Below, piece by piece: positions 17,036-25,019 of a DNA stretch of 64,000 bases. The DNA is from Nodosilinea sp. FACHB-141 (GTDB lineage Bacteria; Cyanobacteriota; Cyanobacteriia; Phormidesmidales; Phormidesmidaceae): the NCBI RefSeq assembly GCF_014696135.1, contig NZ_JACJPP010000007.1, positions 806,001 through 870,000 of the forward strand. Direction: 5' to 3'. The translations under genes and the position numbers were made by a program. Within the stretch, counting starts at the first letter, position 1; the number at the start of each line of letters is the position of its first letter. The notes under the pieces were generated by a model that saw nothing but the letters and a program-made list of their open reading frames with translations, did no database searches and was not told where the DNA came from.

Positions 17036-18268
17036 CTACTCCCACTTCACCTCTGCCGGCTTCGTCTGCACCAGCAGTTTGCCCCGCGAGAAAACATGGG
17101 TGACGGTGGCGCGGCGGCAGATGGCGTCGTAGGGGCTGTCGGCGTCGAGAACGATGAAGTTGGCGGGTTTGCCGACTTCAAGGCCGTAGGAGTCTTTTAG
17201 GGCAAGGGTTTTGGCGCCGTTGGTGGTGATCATGTCGTAGCAGGCGGCGATTTCGTCCTGGCCGGTCATCTGGCAGACGTGGACGGCCATGGAGGCGACG
17301 TCGAGCATGTTGCCGGTGCCCAGGTTGTACCAGGGGTCTTGCACGCAGTCGTGGCCGAGGCTGACGTTGATGCCCTGCTGCCAGAGTTCTTTGACGCGGG
17401 TGACGCCGCGCCGTTTGGGGTAGGTGTCGGTGCGGCCCTGGAGGGTGATGTTAATCAAGGGGTTGGCGATGAAGTTGATCTGCGATCGCGCCAGTAGACC
17501 CATGAGCTTGAAGGCATAGGCGTTGTTGTAGCTGGCAAAGGCGGTGGTGTGGCTGGCGGTGACTCGTGGTCCTAGGTCCGATCGCACGGCGCAGGCGGCG
17601 ACTACTTCTAAAAAGCGCGATTGGTCGTCGTCGATTTCGTCGCAATGGATGTCGATCAGGCGATCGTAGCGCTGGGCTAGCTCAAAAATGCGGTTTACTG
17701 ACTGGACGCCGTCTTCACGGGTCATTTCGTAGTGGGGAATGCCGCCGGCGGCGTCGGCCCCCAGTTTGAGGGACTCCTCCATTAATTCAAGATTGCCGGG
17801 GCTGCCGTAGAGGCCGTCTTGGGGAAAGGCAACGACTTGCACGGTGATCCAGTCTTTGACGGTGTCGCGGACTTCGAGCAGGGCTTTGAGGGCGGTAAGG
17901 CTGGTTTCGCTGACGTCGGCATGGGTGCGCACAAAGAGCACTCCCTGCTGAGCTTGGAGCTTGAGGGTGGCGATCGCCCGCGCTTTGACATCTTCTAGGG
18001 TGAGAAACTGTTTGCGATCGCGCCAGATCTCAATGCCTTCAAATAGGGTGCCACTCTGGTTCCAGCGGGGCTGTCCTGCCGTCAGTGCCGAGTCAAGGTG
18101 AATGTGTGATTCTACGAAGGGTGGGCTCACCAGCTTGCCGATAAGGGCAAACTCCTGGGCGGCTGAGATGGCTAAATGGGGTTCTATTGCTCGTATGCGG
18201 CCATCTTCAAGGCCGATATCGACTGACTCGCCGCTGGGCAGCTTACCGTTTCGCAAAATCATGTCCAT
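17036..18268 (-). CDS. codA: CodA-family deaminase (cytosine or 5-methylcytosine)
   Basis: This is a metal-dependent amidohydrolase very close to E. coli cytosine deaminase in motif content. The 410-residue protein has PPFVESHIHLDSALTAGQP with metal ligands His55 and His57, and HCDEIDDDQSRF with His208 and catalytic Glu211. It also has ASHTTAF with His240, and GHDCVQDPWYNLG with Asp307. The residue after that Asp is Cys308, where E. coli CodA has Asp314. From memory, Cys at this position marks deaminases that accept 5-methylcytosine, so substrate preference may differ from CodA. The final residues and stop lie at the edge of a C/T-rich repeat. It has no partner genes and seems monocistronic. 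Confidence 0.88.
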   Translation of the reverse strand: MDMILRNGKLPSGESVDIGLEDGRIRAIEPHLAISAAQEFALIGKLVSPPFVESHIHLDSALTAGQPRWNQSGTLFEGIEIWRDRKQFLTLEDVKARAIATLKLQAQQGVLFVRTHADVSETSLTALKALLEVRDTVKDWITVQVVAFPQDGLYGSPGNLELMEESLKLGADAAGGIPHYEMTREDGVQSVNRIFELAQRYDRLIDIHCDEIDDDQSRFLEVVAACAVRSDLGPRVTASHTTAFASYNNAYAFKLMGLLARSQINFIANPLINITLQGRTDTYPKRRGVTRVKELWQQGINVSLGHDCVQDPWYNLGTGNMLDVASMAVHVCQMTGQDEIAACYDMITTNGAKTLALKDSYGLEVGKPANFIVLDADSPYDAICRRATVTHVFSRGKLLVQTKPAEVKWE

Positions 18269-18361
18269 GGCTAGCCCCTTTGGCGCAGTTTGCCCTATCG
18301 CTATGGCCTCGACTATACCAACTTCGCCCCAGCCAGAGACATCCCTAGTGGGCGACCCCTT

Positions 18362-18403
18362 ATTAAAAATCCCCGACGCTGCCGCTGAGGCAATGCCGGG
18401 GAT
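18362..18403 (-). terminator. Intrinsic terminator of the zinc-ribbon gene
   Basis: On the minus strand ATCCCCGGCATTGCC pairs with GGCAGCGTCGGGGAT around a 5-nt loop, with one mismatch and two wobbles, followed by TTTTTAAT. It lies about 70 bp after the stop codon of the 62-aa gene. Confidence 0.8.
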
Positions 18404-18470
18404 AACAAATTTGAGATTACCTAGGGGGGAAGAACCCTAGGGGGTTGCCGGTCAATTGGTCGAGCCTAAG

Positions 18471-18659
18471 CTAGCAAGCTGAAGCGGCGAATATACCTGG
18501 TGCGTGGGCTTCAATCACATTGCCGGTGACGGCGCAGGTAATCATGAGGTAGTCACAAGCGGCGCACTGAGTTTGCACCTGCTGGTCGGGGTAAGTGTGA
18601 TGCCTTTCGGCTAGGTGTCCACAGTTGGGGCAGTGTACTTGTTGAGAATGACCAATCAT
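18471..18659 (-). CDS. Small zinc-ribbon protein (62 aa)
   Basis: The 62-residue protein has two CxxC pairs (CPNCGHLAERHH and CAACDYLMITC), the layout of a single zinc ribbon. Cyanobacterial genomes carry similar short proteins, sometimes annotated as replication-related by weak similarity, but no function is established. It begins at ATG 18659 and its stop is followed by a strong terminator, so it is its own transcription unit. Confidence 0.7.
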   Translation of the reverse strand: MIGHSQQVHCPNCGHLAERHHTYPDQQVQTQCAACDYLMITCAVTGNVIEAHAPGIFAASAC

Positions 18660-19151
18660 TTTGTAACTCCGGCAGCTTTTTGACAGAACAATTAAGGGAT
18701 ATTATTGGGGTTAGATCTTATTAAAAAGAACTCCCGCAATGGACAAAACATCACGGGAATTACCTGAGTGGCACTCAAAAAATACAGGCCAAAATCTCAT
18801 CTTCCCTGATGTTTATTATCGCCTCGTTTATTAGAGGGGTAAGTTTATTTTATAAATCCTTAATCTTGGGATCAAGCTTGGGGCAATGATCCCCGCCTTT
18901 AGATAGAGCTAGCAAGCCAAGGATTGATACGGCTGTTTACAATTCTGAGTCGACGGATATCGATCGGTTATCGTGCTTACTCTTTAATCTCCGAGTTCGG
19001 ATCCCGCCTTTTTGTTCTGATTTCGGGGATCGCTAGTTTTTTGTTGACTCTTGTAGTTAGGCTCAGAAGCAGAAAACAAGTTTGTCTAGCTTGGTGTGAC
19101 GTTATTGCCTGTCTGTGCTCTGCTAGGTTTCTGCTCAATTCTTATTTGGCT
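18660..19151. other. Intergenic region upstream of transglutaminase gene
   Basis: This 492-bp AT-richer spacer separates the divergent zinc-ribbon and transglutaminase genes. A frame open from 18924 into the downstream gene encodes hydrophobic, non-family-like residues and is judged non-coding. Nothing else with clear structure is seen. Confidence 0.4.
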
Positions 19152-20015
19152 ATGCGCTATCAAATTCGCCACCTAACCCGCTACTGCTATCAGCAGCCCG
19201 TTACCTTGCGGCCCCACACCCTGCGCCTGCGACCCCGTAGTGACGGTGCTCAGCAGCTGTGGCATTTTACCCTTGAGGTTGTCCCAAAGCCAACTCAGCA
19301 GAGCGCGATCGCAGACACTGACGGCAACAGCACTGTAGGCCTATGGTTCGCGCCTAACCCAGTAGAGCAGTTTGAGATTATCACTACCGCTGAGGTTGAG
19401 ACCTACCGCACCAACCCCTTTGATTACCTGGCTGAGCCCTGGGCCACCACGTTGCCCATCGACTACCCCACCAGCCTGCGAACCACACTAGCGCCCTACT
19501 TGGCTTCAGTCAGCGTTCCCACCCTTGGGCCAGGAGTAATCGACCTGGCCCAGACGCTGGCTCACCAGGTAGAGGGCAACGTCGGCCTTTTTTTGACCGC
19601 TCTAGTGGGCCGCATCTACGAAACTTGCGAGTACACCAACCGACCGACGGGCGCTCCCTGGCCGGGGGGCATCACCTGGGGCAAAAAGCAGGGCAGCTGC
19701 CGCGACTTTGCCGTGCTGTTTATGGAGGCCTGCTGGGCGGTAGGAGTGGCGGCTCGCTTTGTCAGCGGTTATGAGGAGGGCGATCGCACAAGGCTCGATC
19801 GCGACCTGCACGCCTGGGCTGAGGCCTACGTGCCCGGCGGCGGCTGGCGCGCCTTTGACCCTACCCAAGGCCTAGCGGTCAGCGATCGCCACATTGCTCT
19901 AGTGGCTAGCCCCTTTCCGGCGCAAACTCTGCCTGTCAGCGGCACGACTCGAGAGGGGAGCCGGGTGGGGTCTAGTCTAGAGACCGAGATTCGGGTAGAG
20001 GTACTGGGGGATTAG
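19152..20015 (+). CDS. Transglutaminase-like protease family protein
   Basis: The 287-residue protein has the bacterial transglutaminase-like architecture: an N-terminal beta domain (MRYQIRHLTRYCYQQPVTLRPHTLRL) and a papain-like core. The catalytic triad is visible as Cys183 in QGSCRDFAVLF, His220 in HAWAEAYVP and Asp236 in AFDPTQG. Members are thought to act as amidases/peptidases on cell-wall or storage peptides; the target here is unknown. ATG 19152 fits the family start; the frame extends 76 codons upstream but those residues lack family character. It converges on the kinase gene, separated by a purine/pyrimidine repeat tract. Confidence 0.88.
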   Translation: MRYQIRHLTRYCYQQPVTLRPHTLRLRPRSDGAQQLWHFTLEVVPKPTQQSAIADTDGNSTVGLWFAPNPVEQFEIITTAEVETYRTNPFDYLAEPWATTLPIDYPTSLRTTLAPYLASVSVPTLGPGVIDLAQTLAHQVEGNVGLFLTALVGRIYETCEYTNRPTGAPWPGGITWGKKQGSCRDFAVLFMEACWAVGVAARFVSGYEEGDRTRLDRDLHAWAEAYVPGGGWRAFDPTQGLAVSDRHIALVASPFPAQTLPVSGTTREGSRVGSSLETEIRVEVLGD

Positions 20016-20029
20016 AAGGCGGGGAAGGT

Positions 20030-20122
20030 CAGGGAGATGAGGAGGGTGAGGAGGTGGAGAAGATGAGAGTGAAGAACTTTCCATCAACCCATTACCCCAT
20101 CACCCCGTCACCCTCATCTCCC
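20030..20122. repeat. Purine-rich/pyrimidine-rich inverted tract
   Basis: GGGAGATGAGG (20032-20042) is complementary to CCTCATCTCCC (20112-20122). The pair brackets a GA-rich then C/T-rich tract between two convergent genes and overlaps the kinase stop codon. It could serve as a terminator and belongs to the dispersed C/T-rich family. Confidence 0.5.
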
Positions 20123-21928
20123 CAGAGTTTGCCGCGCCCGCTTGCGCAACTCCTTAGCCGGACCGTAGTCGGGGTCAATCTGCAGAGCTTTCTCGAGGGC
20201 AATAATCGACTGATCGTAGCGCTGGAGATCCCAAGTAGCCTCGCCGCGCACGGTCCAGGCCTCGACCGACTCGCGGTTGCGGGCGATCGCCTGGTCGATG
20301 GCCGCAATGGCCTCGGCGGAGCGACCTAGCTTTTGCAGCACGCGACCCCGGTCGAGCCAAGCCTCAAACATGGCTGGCATCTGGCGGTTGGTGCTCTCAT
20401 ACAGCTCTAGGGCGGCCAGCAGCTTGCCCTGCTGTTCCTCTGCATTGCCCTTGCTGCGGACGGCCTCAGGATAGTAGGTGCTGTAGGCCAGAGCGTCGTC
20501 GCAGGCAACTATGGCCTCCAGGGGGCGTTTGAGGGCAATGAGGGCTCGGCAGCGCCCTAGGTAGGCTGGCGCATAGTCGGGCTGGCTCTCGACCGCTTGG
20601 TTGTAGGTAACGAGGGCGTCGGGGTAGCGGCCCTGGTAGCGCAGGCGATCGCCCTGGCGGGTTAGGTAGACTGCTTTCTCTTCGGGAGGCAGCAGCAGGC
20701 CAAAATCGGTGGTTAGGGTAGGAATTGCCGCTGCTTGAAACGGTACGGCAGCACCCGGGGTCGGTTCAAAGGCAATGGTGAGGCCGCTGCGCCAGAGCAC
20801 TAGAAGGCTAATCGCCCCAATTAAACTGCTGACCACCATCGATCGGTGGCGATGGGACTTCAACTCCTCTACTGCCAGATTTGAAGACACCAGCGGCACC
20901 GCTCCACTGGCGCCGTAGGCTAAATCGACTGGAAACAGTGAAGTGGACTCTTGATCGTCGGCAAAGGCCGTGGGCTCCGAGGTTTCGGTGGGGCCTATGG
21001 CAGTGTCGCTGTCGTCTCCCGGAAACGTTGGCCCTCGACCGTTGGCCCCCTTCATCCAGGTTTGGTAAATTTGGGTGCCCAGCAGGCCGTGCAGGGGGTT
21101 GGGCAGATTTTGTAGGGCTTCGAGGGCTTCTTGAGCAGTAGGGTAGCGATCGCGAAAGTCGTAGCGCACCATCTTGTCGAGCACTGCCGCCAGCGACGAT
21201 GACACCGTCGGGGCATGGTGGCGCCAGGACAGCTCGCTAGTGATGGGGTCTTCTTCAATTTTTTGAGGATGGATGCCAGTTAGAGCCCGAATGCCGAGAA
21301 TGCCCACGGCATACACGTCGCTGCTAAAACGAGGCTTGCCGGCATACTGCTCGTTGGGCATATAGCCGTGGGTACCAATGGCCACAGTGATGTTGGTGGC
21401 ACCAGTCTCGGCGTCTAGCAGGGGCGACGAGGTGACCTGCTTAACTGCCCCAAAGTCGATCAGCACCAGCTTGCCGTCGCGGTGGCGGCGGATCAGGTTA
21501 GAGGGCTTAACGTCACGGTGAATCACCTGCTGGCGGTGGACAAAGGAGAGAATCTCCAGAACCTCCTGGAGCAGCAGCACCACCCGCGTTTCTGACCAGG
21601 GTTTGCCCTCTTCGACCTGTCGGTTGAGGCGGCTACCCTCAATATATTCCTGAGCCAGATAAAACTCTTGGCCCTCTTCAAAGTGGGCCATCAGTGCCGG
21701 AATTTGGGGATGGTTGCCCAACTGATAGAGCACCCGAGCTTCGGTGTCGAACAGCCGTCGGGCCATATCGAGGGTGCCGGTGTCTTTGTCCTGTACCTTG
21801 AGCTGCTTGATCACACACCGAGGGTGGTTCGGCAGGTGTATATCAGTCACCAAAAAGGTGCGGCTGAACCCCCCTGACCCCAGCCGTCGGACAACTTGGT
21901 ACCGTCCTCCTAGTAATGTTTGCTCCAT
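20114..21928 (-). CDS. Serine/threonine protein kinase with TPR domain
   Basis: This is a Hanks-type kinase, anchored in the membrane. From ATG 21928 the product has 604 residues. GGRYQVVRRLGSGGFSRTF is the ATP loop, Lys41 the ATP-binding lysine, HRDVKPSN gives catalytic Asp139 and LIDFG gives Asp158. A linker leads to one membrane helix near residue 360 (SSLIGAISLLVLW). It is followed by about five TPR repeats (for example YQGRYPDALVTYNQAVESQP) that should lie outside the cytoplasm. A start 20 codons upstream at 21988 is possible but MEQTLLGGRY is the typical beginning. Domain order kinase-helix-TPR is common in cyanobacteria. Substrate unknown. Confidence 0.93.
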   Translation of the reverse strand: MEQTLLGGRYQVVRRLGSGGFSRTFLVTDIHLPNHPRCVIKQLKVQDKDTGTLDMARRLFDTEARVLYQLGNHPQIPALMAHFEEGQEFYLAQEYIEGSRLNRQVEEGKPWSETRVVLLLQEVLEILSFVHRQQVIHRDVKPSNLIRRHRDGKLVLIDFGAVKQVTSSPLLDAETGATNITVAIGTHGYMPNEQYAGKPRFSSDVYAVGILGIRALTGIHPQKIEEDPITSELSWRHHAPTVSSSLAAVLDKMVRYDFRDRYPTAQEALEALQNLPNPLHGLLGTQIYQTWMKGANGRGPTFPGDDSDTAIGPTETSEPTAFADDQESTSLFPVDLAYGASGAVPLVSSNLAVEELKSHRHRSMVVSSLIGAISLLVLWRSGLTIAFEPTPGAAVPFQAAAIPTLTTDFGLLLPPEEKAVYLTRQGDRLRYQGRYPDALVTYNQAVESQPDYAPAYLGRCRALIALKRPLEAIVACDDALAYSTYYPEAVRSKGNAEEQQGKLLAALELYESTNRQMPAMFEAWLDRGRVLQKLGRSAEAIAAIDQAIARNRESVEAWTVRGEATWDLQRYDQSIIALEKALQIDPDYGPAKELRKRARQTLGR

Positions 21929-22379
21929 GCTGCCCAGAATGTCTTTGTCAGCCTGGTCATTTAACTGCGGACCTAAAACTAGACCCATTGCCCAGCGGCA
22001 GGCCAGCTAGCTTGGTTGCCCATAGCTTCAGCAAAGCCTTTGGCAATACTAGCCGGCTTCAGGATTTCGCTTCGGCTCCGAGGTCAGTCTGTTGTGTAGA
22101 ACTGTCGCGTCAAATCTCTCCACCGATGCACCAGCTTTAGTTTAGGGCTTGACTGGCTTCCTTGAGCTGACCCCAGGGGCAGCCCCTGGCGACCTTACAC
22201 ATCCTTTACAGCACTTTATCTTAATCTCAAGCCAGATCAGGGCTTTACGCTTAAGGGAGCGATCGCCCCAGGCGAGCCCCAGCTAGTATTTTGGGCAAGC
22301 TAAATCTACCAGGTGCGATCGCCCCATCGATAGACTGGCTCTGAGTTTTCGCTACCTCCCCTTTGTTCACTTCTGCCCT
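21929..22379. other. Intergenic region between divergent kinase and GGDEF-EAL genes
   Basis: This 451-bp spacer should hold both promoters. It contains HIP1 sites near 22260 and 22316 and no recognisable gene, repeat or structured RNA. Confidence 0.35.
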
Positions 22380-24113
22380 ATGTCACAGCCCTCTTGCCCC
22401 GATGCCGAGATGTACCTGGCCGTGCTGAGCGCCCTGCCCGACGCGGTCGTTGTGGTTGACCTAAATGGGGCACTGCTATTTTGCAATGCGGCGGCCAAGG
22501 CATTGCTTCCAGGGGGAATCGCTGGGTTAGGGGGCAGCGGTAACCAGCCAGATTACCAGGTGCTCGATCCGCAGCAGCAGCCCCTAACCCCGGCTGAGCT
22601 GCCCTTAAACCGAGTGCTCGTCGGCCAGCGCCTGCACAACGAAGAATTGATCTTGGCCGTGGAGCAGCCTCCCCAAACCCATTGGGTGGCCTGTAGCGGT
22701 GGGCTGTCTTCTGGTATGGCGCTGCTGACCCTGCGCGATATTTCCGCCGCCAAACAGCAGGAAGCCAGTTTGGTGCAGCAGGCCTTCTATGACCCACTCA
22801 CAGGGCTGCCCAACCGTCATTTGTTGATCGATCGTCTCGGCCAGGCCCTAGCCTGTGCCCAGGATGACCCTCATCGGGTGATGGCGCTGCTGGTTATTGG
22901 TTTAGAGCAGTTCAAGCTGATCAACGACAACCTAGGGCACCAGGTGGGCGACGAAATGCTAGTCGAACTAGGGACCCGCCTCCAGGCCCAAGTTGGTTCC
23001 GACAACACCGTTGCGCGGCTGGGGAGAGACGAGTTTGCTGTATTGCTAGACAATTTGACCAGCCAGGCTAGCGCGATCACGCTAACTGAAACCATTCACG
23101 CGATAGTGCAGCAACCCTTTGGGCTGCAGCCGCAGCAGGTTCATGTCAACGCCAGCATTGGTGTTGCCTTTGGCTCTGAGACCTACCAAAGCGCATTCGA
23201 CTGGCTGCGCGATGCTGATGCGGCCATGGAGCAAATTAAAGAGCATCCTGACCTGGGTTGGCAGGTGTTTGACAGTTCTCTCAGGGTGCAACAAGATCTG
23301 CGCCTGCAAACCGAAGTTGACCTCCGCCAGGCCCTCGATCGCGGTGAGCTACGGCTGCACTACCAGCCCATTGTCATCATCAGCAACGAAGAAATTTGCG
23401 GCTTTGAGGCCCTGGTGCGGTGGCAGCATCCCACCCGAGGGCTGCTGATGCCGGGGGAGTTTATCCACATTGCCGAGACCAGCGGGCTGATCATTCCCCT
23501 GGGCTGGTGGGTGCTGACCGAAGCCTGTCGGCAGATGCAGGTGTGGACTGAGCAATACCCAGCTATGGCTGAGTTTACGGTGAGCGTTAACATGTCGAGT
23601 AAACAGTTTTCGCAGCAGAATATTGTTGAGAAAATCCAGAAAATTTTGGATGACACCGGCTTTGTGGCCCGTCGACTCAAAATTGAGCTGACCGAAGGGG
23701 TGCTGATCGATCACTCCGACGGCATTATTGCTACCCTCCAGCAAATCAGGGCCATAGGCATTAAGCTGCTGGTGGATGACTTTGGCACGGGCTATTCTTC
23801 CCTGAGCTATCTGCACCGCTTCCCCTTTGACTGCCTTAAGATCGATCGCTCCTTCATTGAAAACGCCGACCAAGACTTTGAAAAGCTGGAGATTTTGCAG
23901 TCGGTAGTGCGCTTAGCCTGGAACCTGGGCCTCGATGTAGTTGCCGAAGGGGTAGAGACCCCGCGCCACCACGCCCAGCTTAAGGCGCTGCGGTGCGAGC
24001 TGGGTCAGGGTTATCTGTTTTCCCGTCCCCTAGCGCCCGCCGCCGTTGAGGCTATGATGGCGGAGAAAGCCGCCTCTTTGTCCGACCTTCCCACTGTCAC
24101 CCGCCCCACCTAG
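22380..24113 (+). CDS. PAS-GGDEF-EAL protein, probable c-di-GMP phosphodiesterase
   Basis: The 577-residue protein has a PAS-like sensor (residues about 10-125), a GGDEF domain (about 135-300) and an EAL domain (about 315-560). The cyclase signature is degenerate, RLGRDEF instead of RxGGDEF, and no RxxD inhibitory site sits at the usual distance, so cyclase activity is doubtful. The EAL domain looks complete: FEALVRWQHP, the VNMSSKQF Asn, the IELTEG Glu, DDFGTGYSSLSYL, KIDRSFI and VAEGVET. Hydrolysis of c-di-GMP, possibly modulated by the GGDEF domain binding GTP, is therefore the likely role. No membrane helix is seen. Confidence 0.92.
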   Translation: MSQPSCPDAEMYLAVLSALPDAVVVVDLNGALLFCNAAAKALLPGGIAGLGGSGNQPDYQVLDPQQQPLTPAELPLNRVLVGQRLHNEELILAVEQPPQTHWVACSGGLSSGMALLTLRDISAAKQQEASLVQQAFYDPLTGLPNRHLLIDRLGQALACAQDDPHRVMALLVIGLEQFKLINDNLGHQVGDEMLVELGTRLQAQVGSDNTVARLGRDEFAVLLDNLTSQASAITLTETIHAIVQQPFGLQPQQVHVNASIGVAFGSETYQSAFDWLRDADAAMEQIKEHPDLGWQVFDSSLRVQQDLRLQTEVDLRQALDRGELRLHYQPIVIISNEEICGFEALVRWQHPTRGLLMPGEFIHIAETSGLIIPLGWWVLTEACRQMQVWTEQYPAMAEFTVSVNMSSKQFSQQNIVEKIQKILDDTGFVARRLKIELTEGVLIDHSDGIIATLQQIRAIGIKLLVDDFGTGYSSLSYLHRFPFDCLKIDRSFIENADQDFEKLEILQSVVRLAWNLGLDVVAEGVETPRHHAQLKALRCELGQGYLFSRPLAPAAVEAMMAEKAASLSDLPTVTRPT

Positions 24114-24154
24114 GTCGGCGCCGCTGGTAGAAGGGTGCTGTAACTGCCGCTGCC

Positions 24155-24523
24155 ATGCTGATTCGTAAACTGCTTGACTGCCCTGAATTTGTTGCCGGTG
24201 ACGGTACCCAGCTGCGAGAGCTGTTGCACCCCGACAAGCAAGACCTTGCCCTACGCTACAGTTTGGCCCACGCAGTATTGCCAGTGGGGCAGGTGTCTAC
24301 CCCCCACGCCCTCACCACTTCTGAGGTGTACTACATTCTGGCGGGGCAGGGGGAAATGTCTATTGACGGCGAAACTAGCTTGGTCGAGCCGGGGGACGCT
24401 GTGTACATTCCGCCCCATGCCCGCCAACATATTCGCAACACCGGAGATAGCCCGTTGGTGTTCATTTGCCTGGTTGACCCCGCCTGGCGCCAGGAAGACG
24501 AGACGGTGTTTGAGGCTGGCTAG
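24155..24523 (+). CDS. Cupin-domain protein
   Basis: This is a single conserved-barrel cupin of 122 residues. Motif 1 is partially recognisable (TPHALTTSEVYYILAGQGEMSIDG) and motif 2 reads GDAVYIPPHARQHIRNTG with the metal-binding His. Family members range from isomerases to dioxygenases and sugar-binding proteins, so no reaction can be assigned. ATG 24155 lies 41 bp after the GGDEF-EAL gene on the same strand, so co-transcription is plausible. Confidence 0.85.
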   Translation: MLIRKLLDCPEFVAGDGTQLRELLHPDKQDLALRYSLAHAVLPVGQVSTPHALTTSEVYYILAGQGEMSIDGETSLVEPGDAVYIPPHARQHIRNTGDSPLVFICLVDPAWRQEDETVFEAG

Positions 24524-24735
24524 CGTGAGCGTAGTATGAGGGGCCTCCAGACAGCTTGGTGAAGCGCAGTTTGAAGTAGCTGCCAGTAGGCTTTGACCCG
24601 CTGCCCCAGGCTGCGGCGGGGTGGTTTGAGGCTACAGCGTCTGAGCTGCCCCAGCAATTGGGCCAAGGCAGCGTCCCCCTCGGCCAGCTGGGCGGCCAAG
24701 CAGTGGGGTTTGTTTTGGCAAGAGGTGCATAACAT
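24520..24735 (-). CDS. Possible small Cys-rich protein
   Basis: From ATG 24735 the frame encodes about 71 residues beginning MLCTSCQNKPHC, a CxxC...C cluster at the very N-terminus, followed by a basic Leu-rich helical region. It fills an otherwise empty stretch and overlaps the cupin stop by 4 bp in convergent orientation. No family is recognised. A GTG two codons upstream is an alternative start. Coding status is uncertain. Confidence 0.45.
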   Translation of the reverse strand: MLCTSCQNKPHCLAAQLAEGDAALAQLLGQLRRCSLKPPRRSLGQRVKAYWQLLQTALHQAVWRPLILRSR

Positions 24736-25019
24736 GAGCACTTGAGTCTCGCTGGACTCGAATACAGAACTTGGCGGAACGGTTTCAGCGGTTGCTAGGC
24801 CGTCTAACCCTGACTATCTATATTTTGCGCCGCCAAAAATAAAAGCTGTTCGCGATGAGCTGAATACAGTCTGAAGGTTTGCGATCGCACCCAATCTCTC
24901 TCCCCAGCCAGTTCAACTTCTGGAAGGAGCAATGTTAAGGCCTATAAGCTTTAGGGCTAGCCTTGAGTCAGGCTGCGGTAGGATTACCGCAGGCTTTTTC
25001 TAAACTCTTGGTGGCCGCT

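Noticed and set aside
18924-19151. N-terminal extension of the transglutaminase gene, hydrophobic, starting TTG
   Set aside because: The extension lacks family character, is AT-rich and would begin at a weak TTG; the family start fits ATG 19152.
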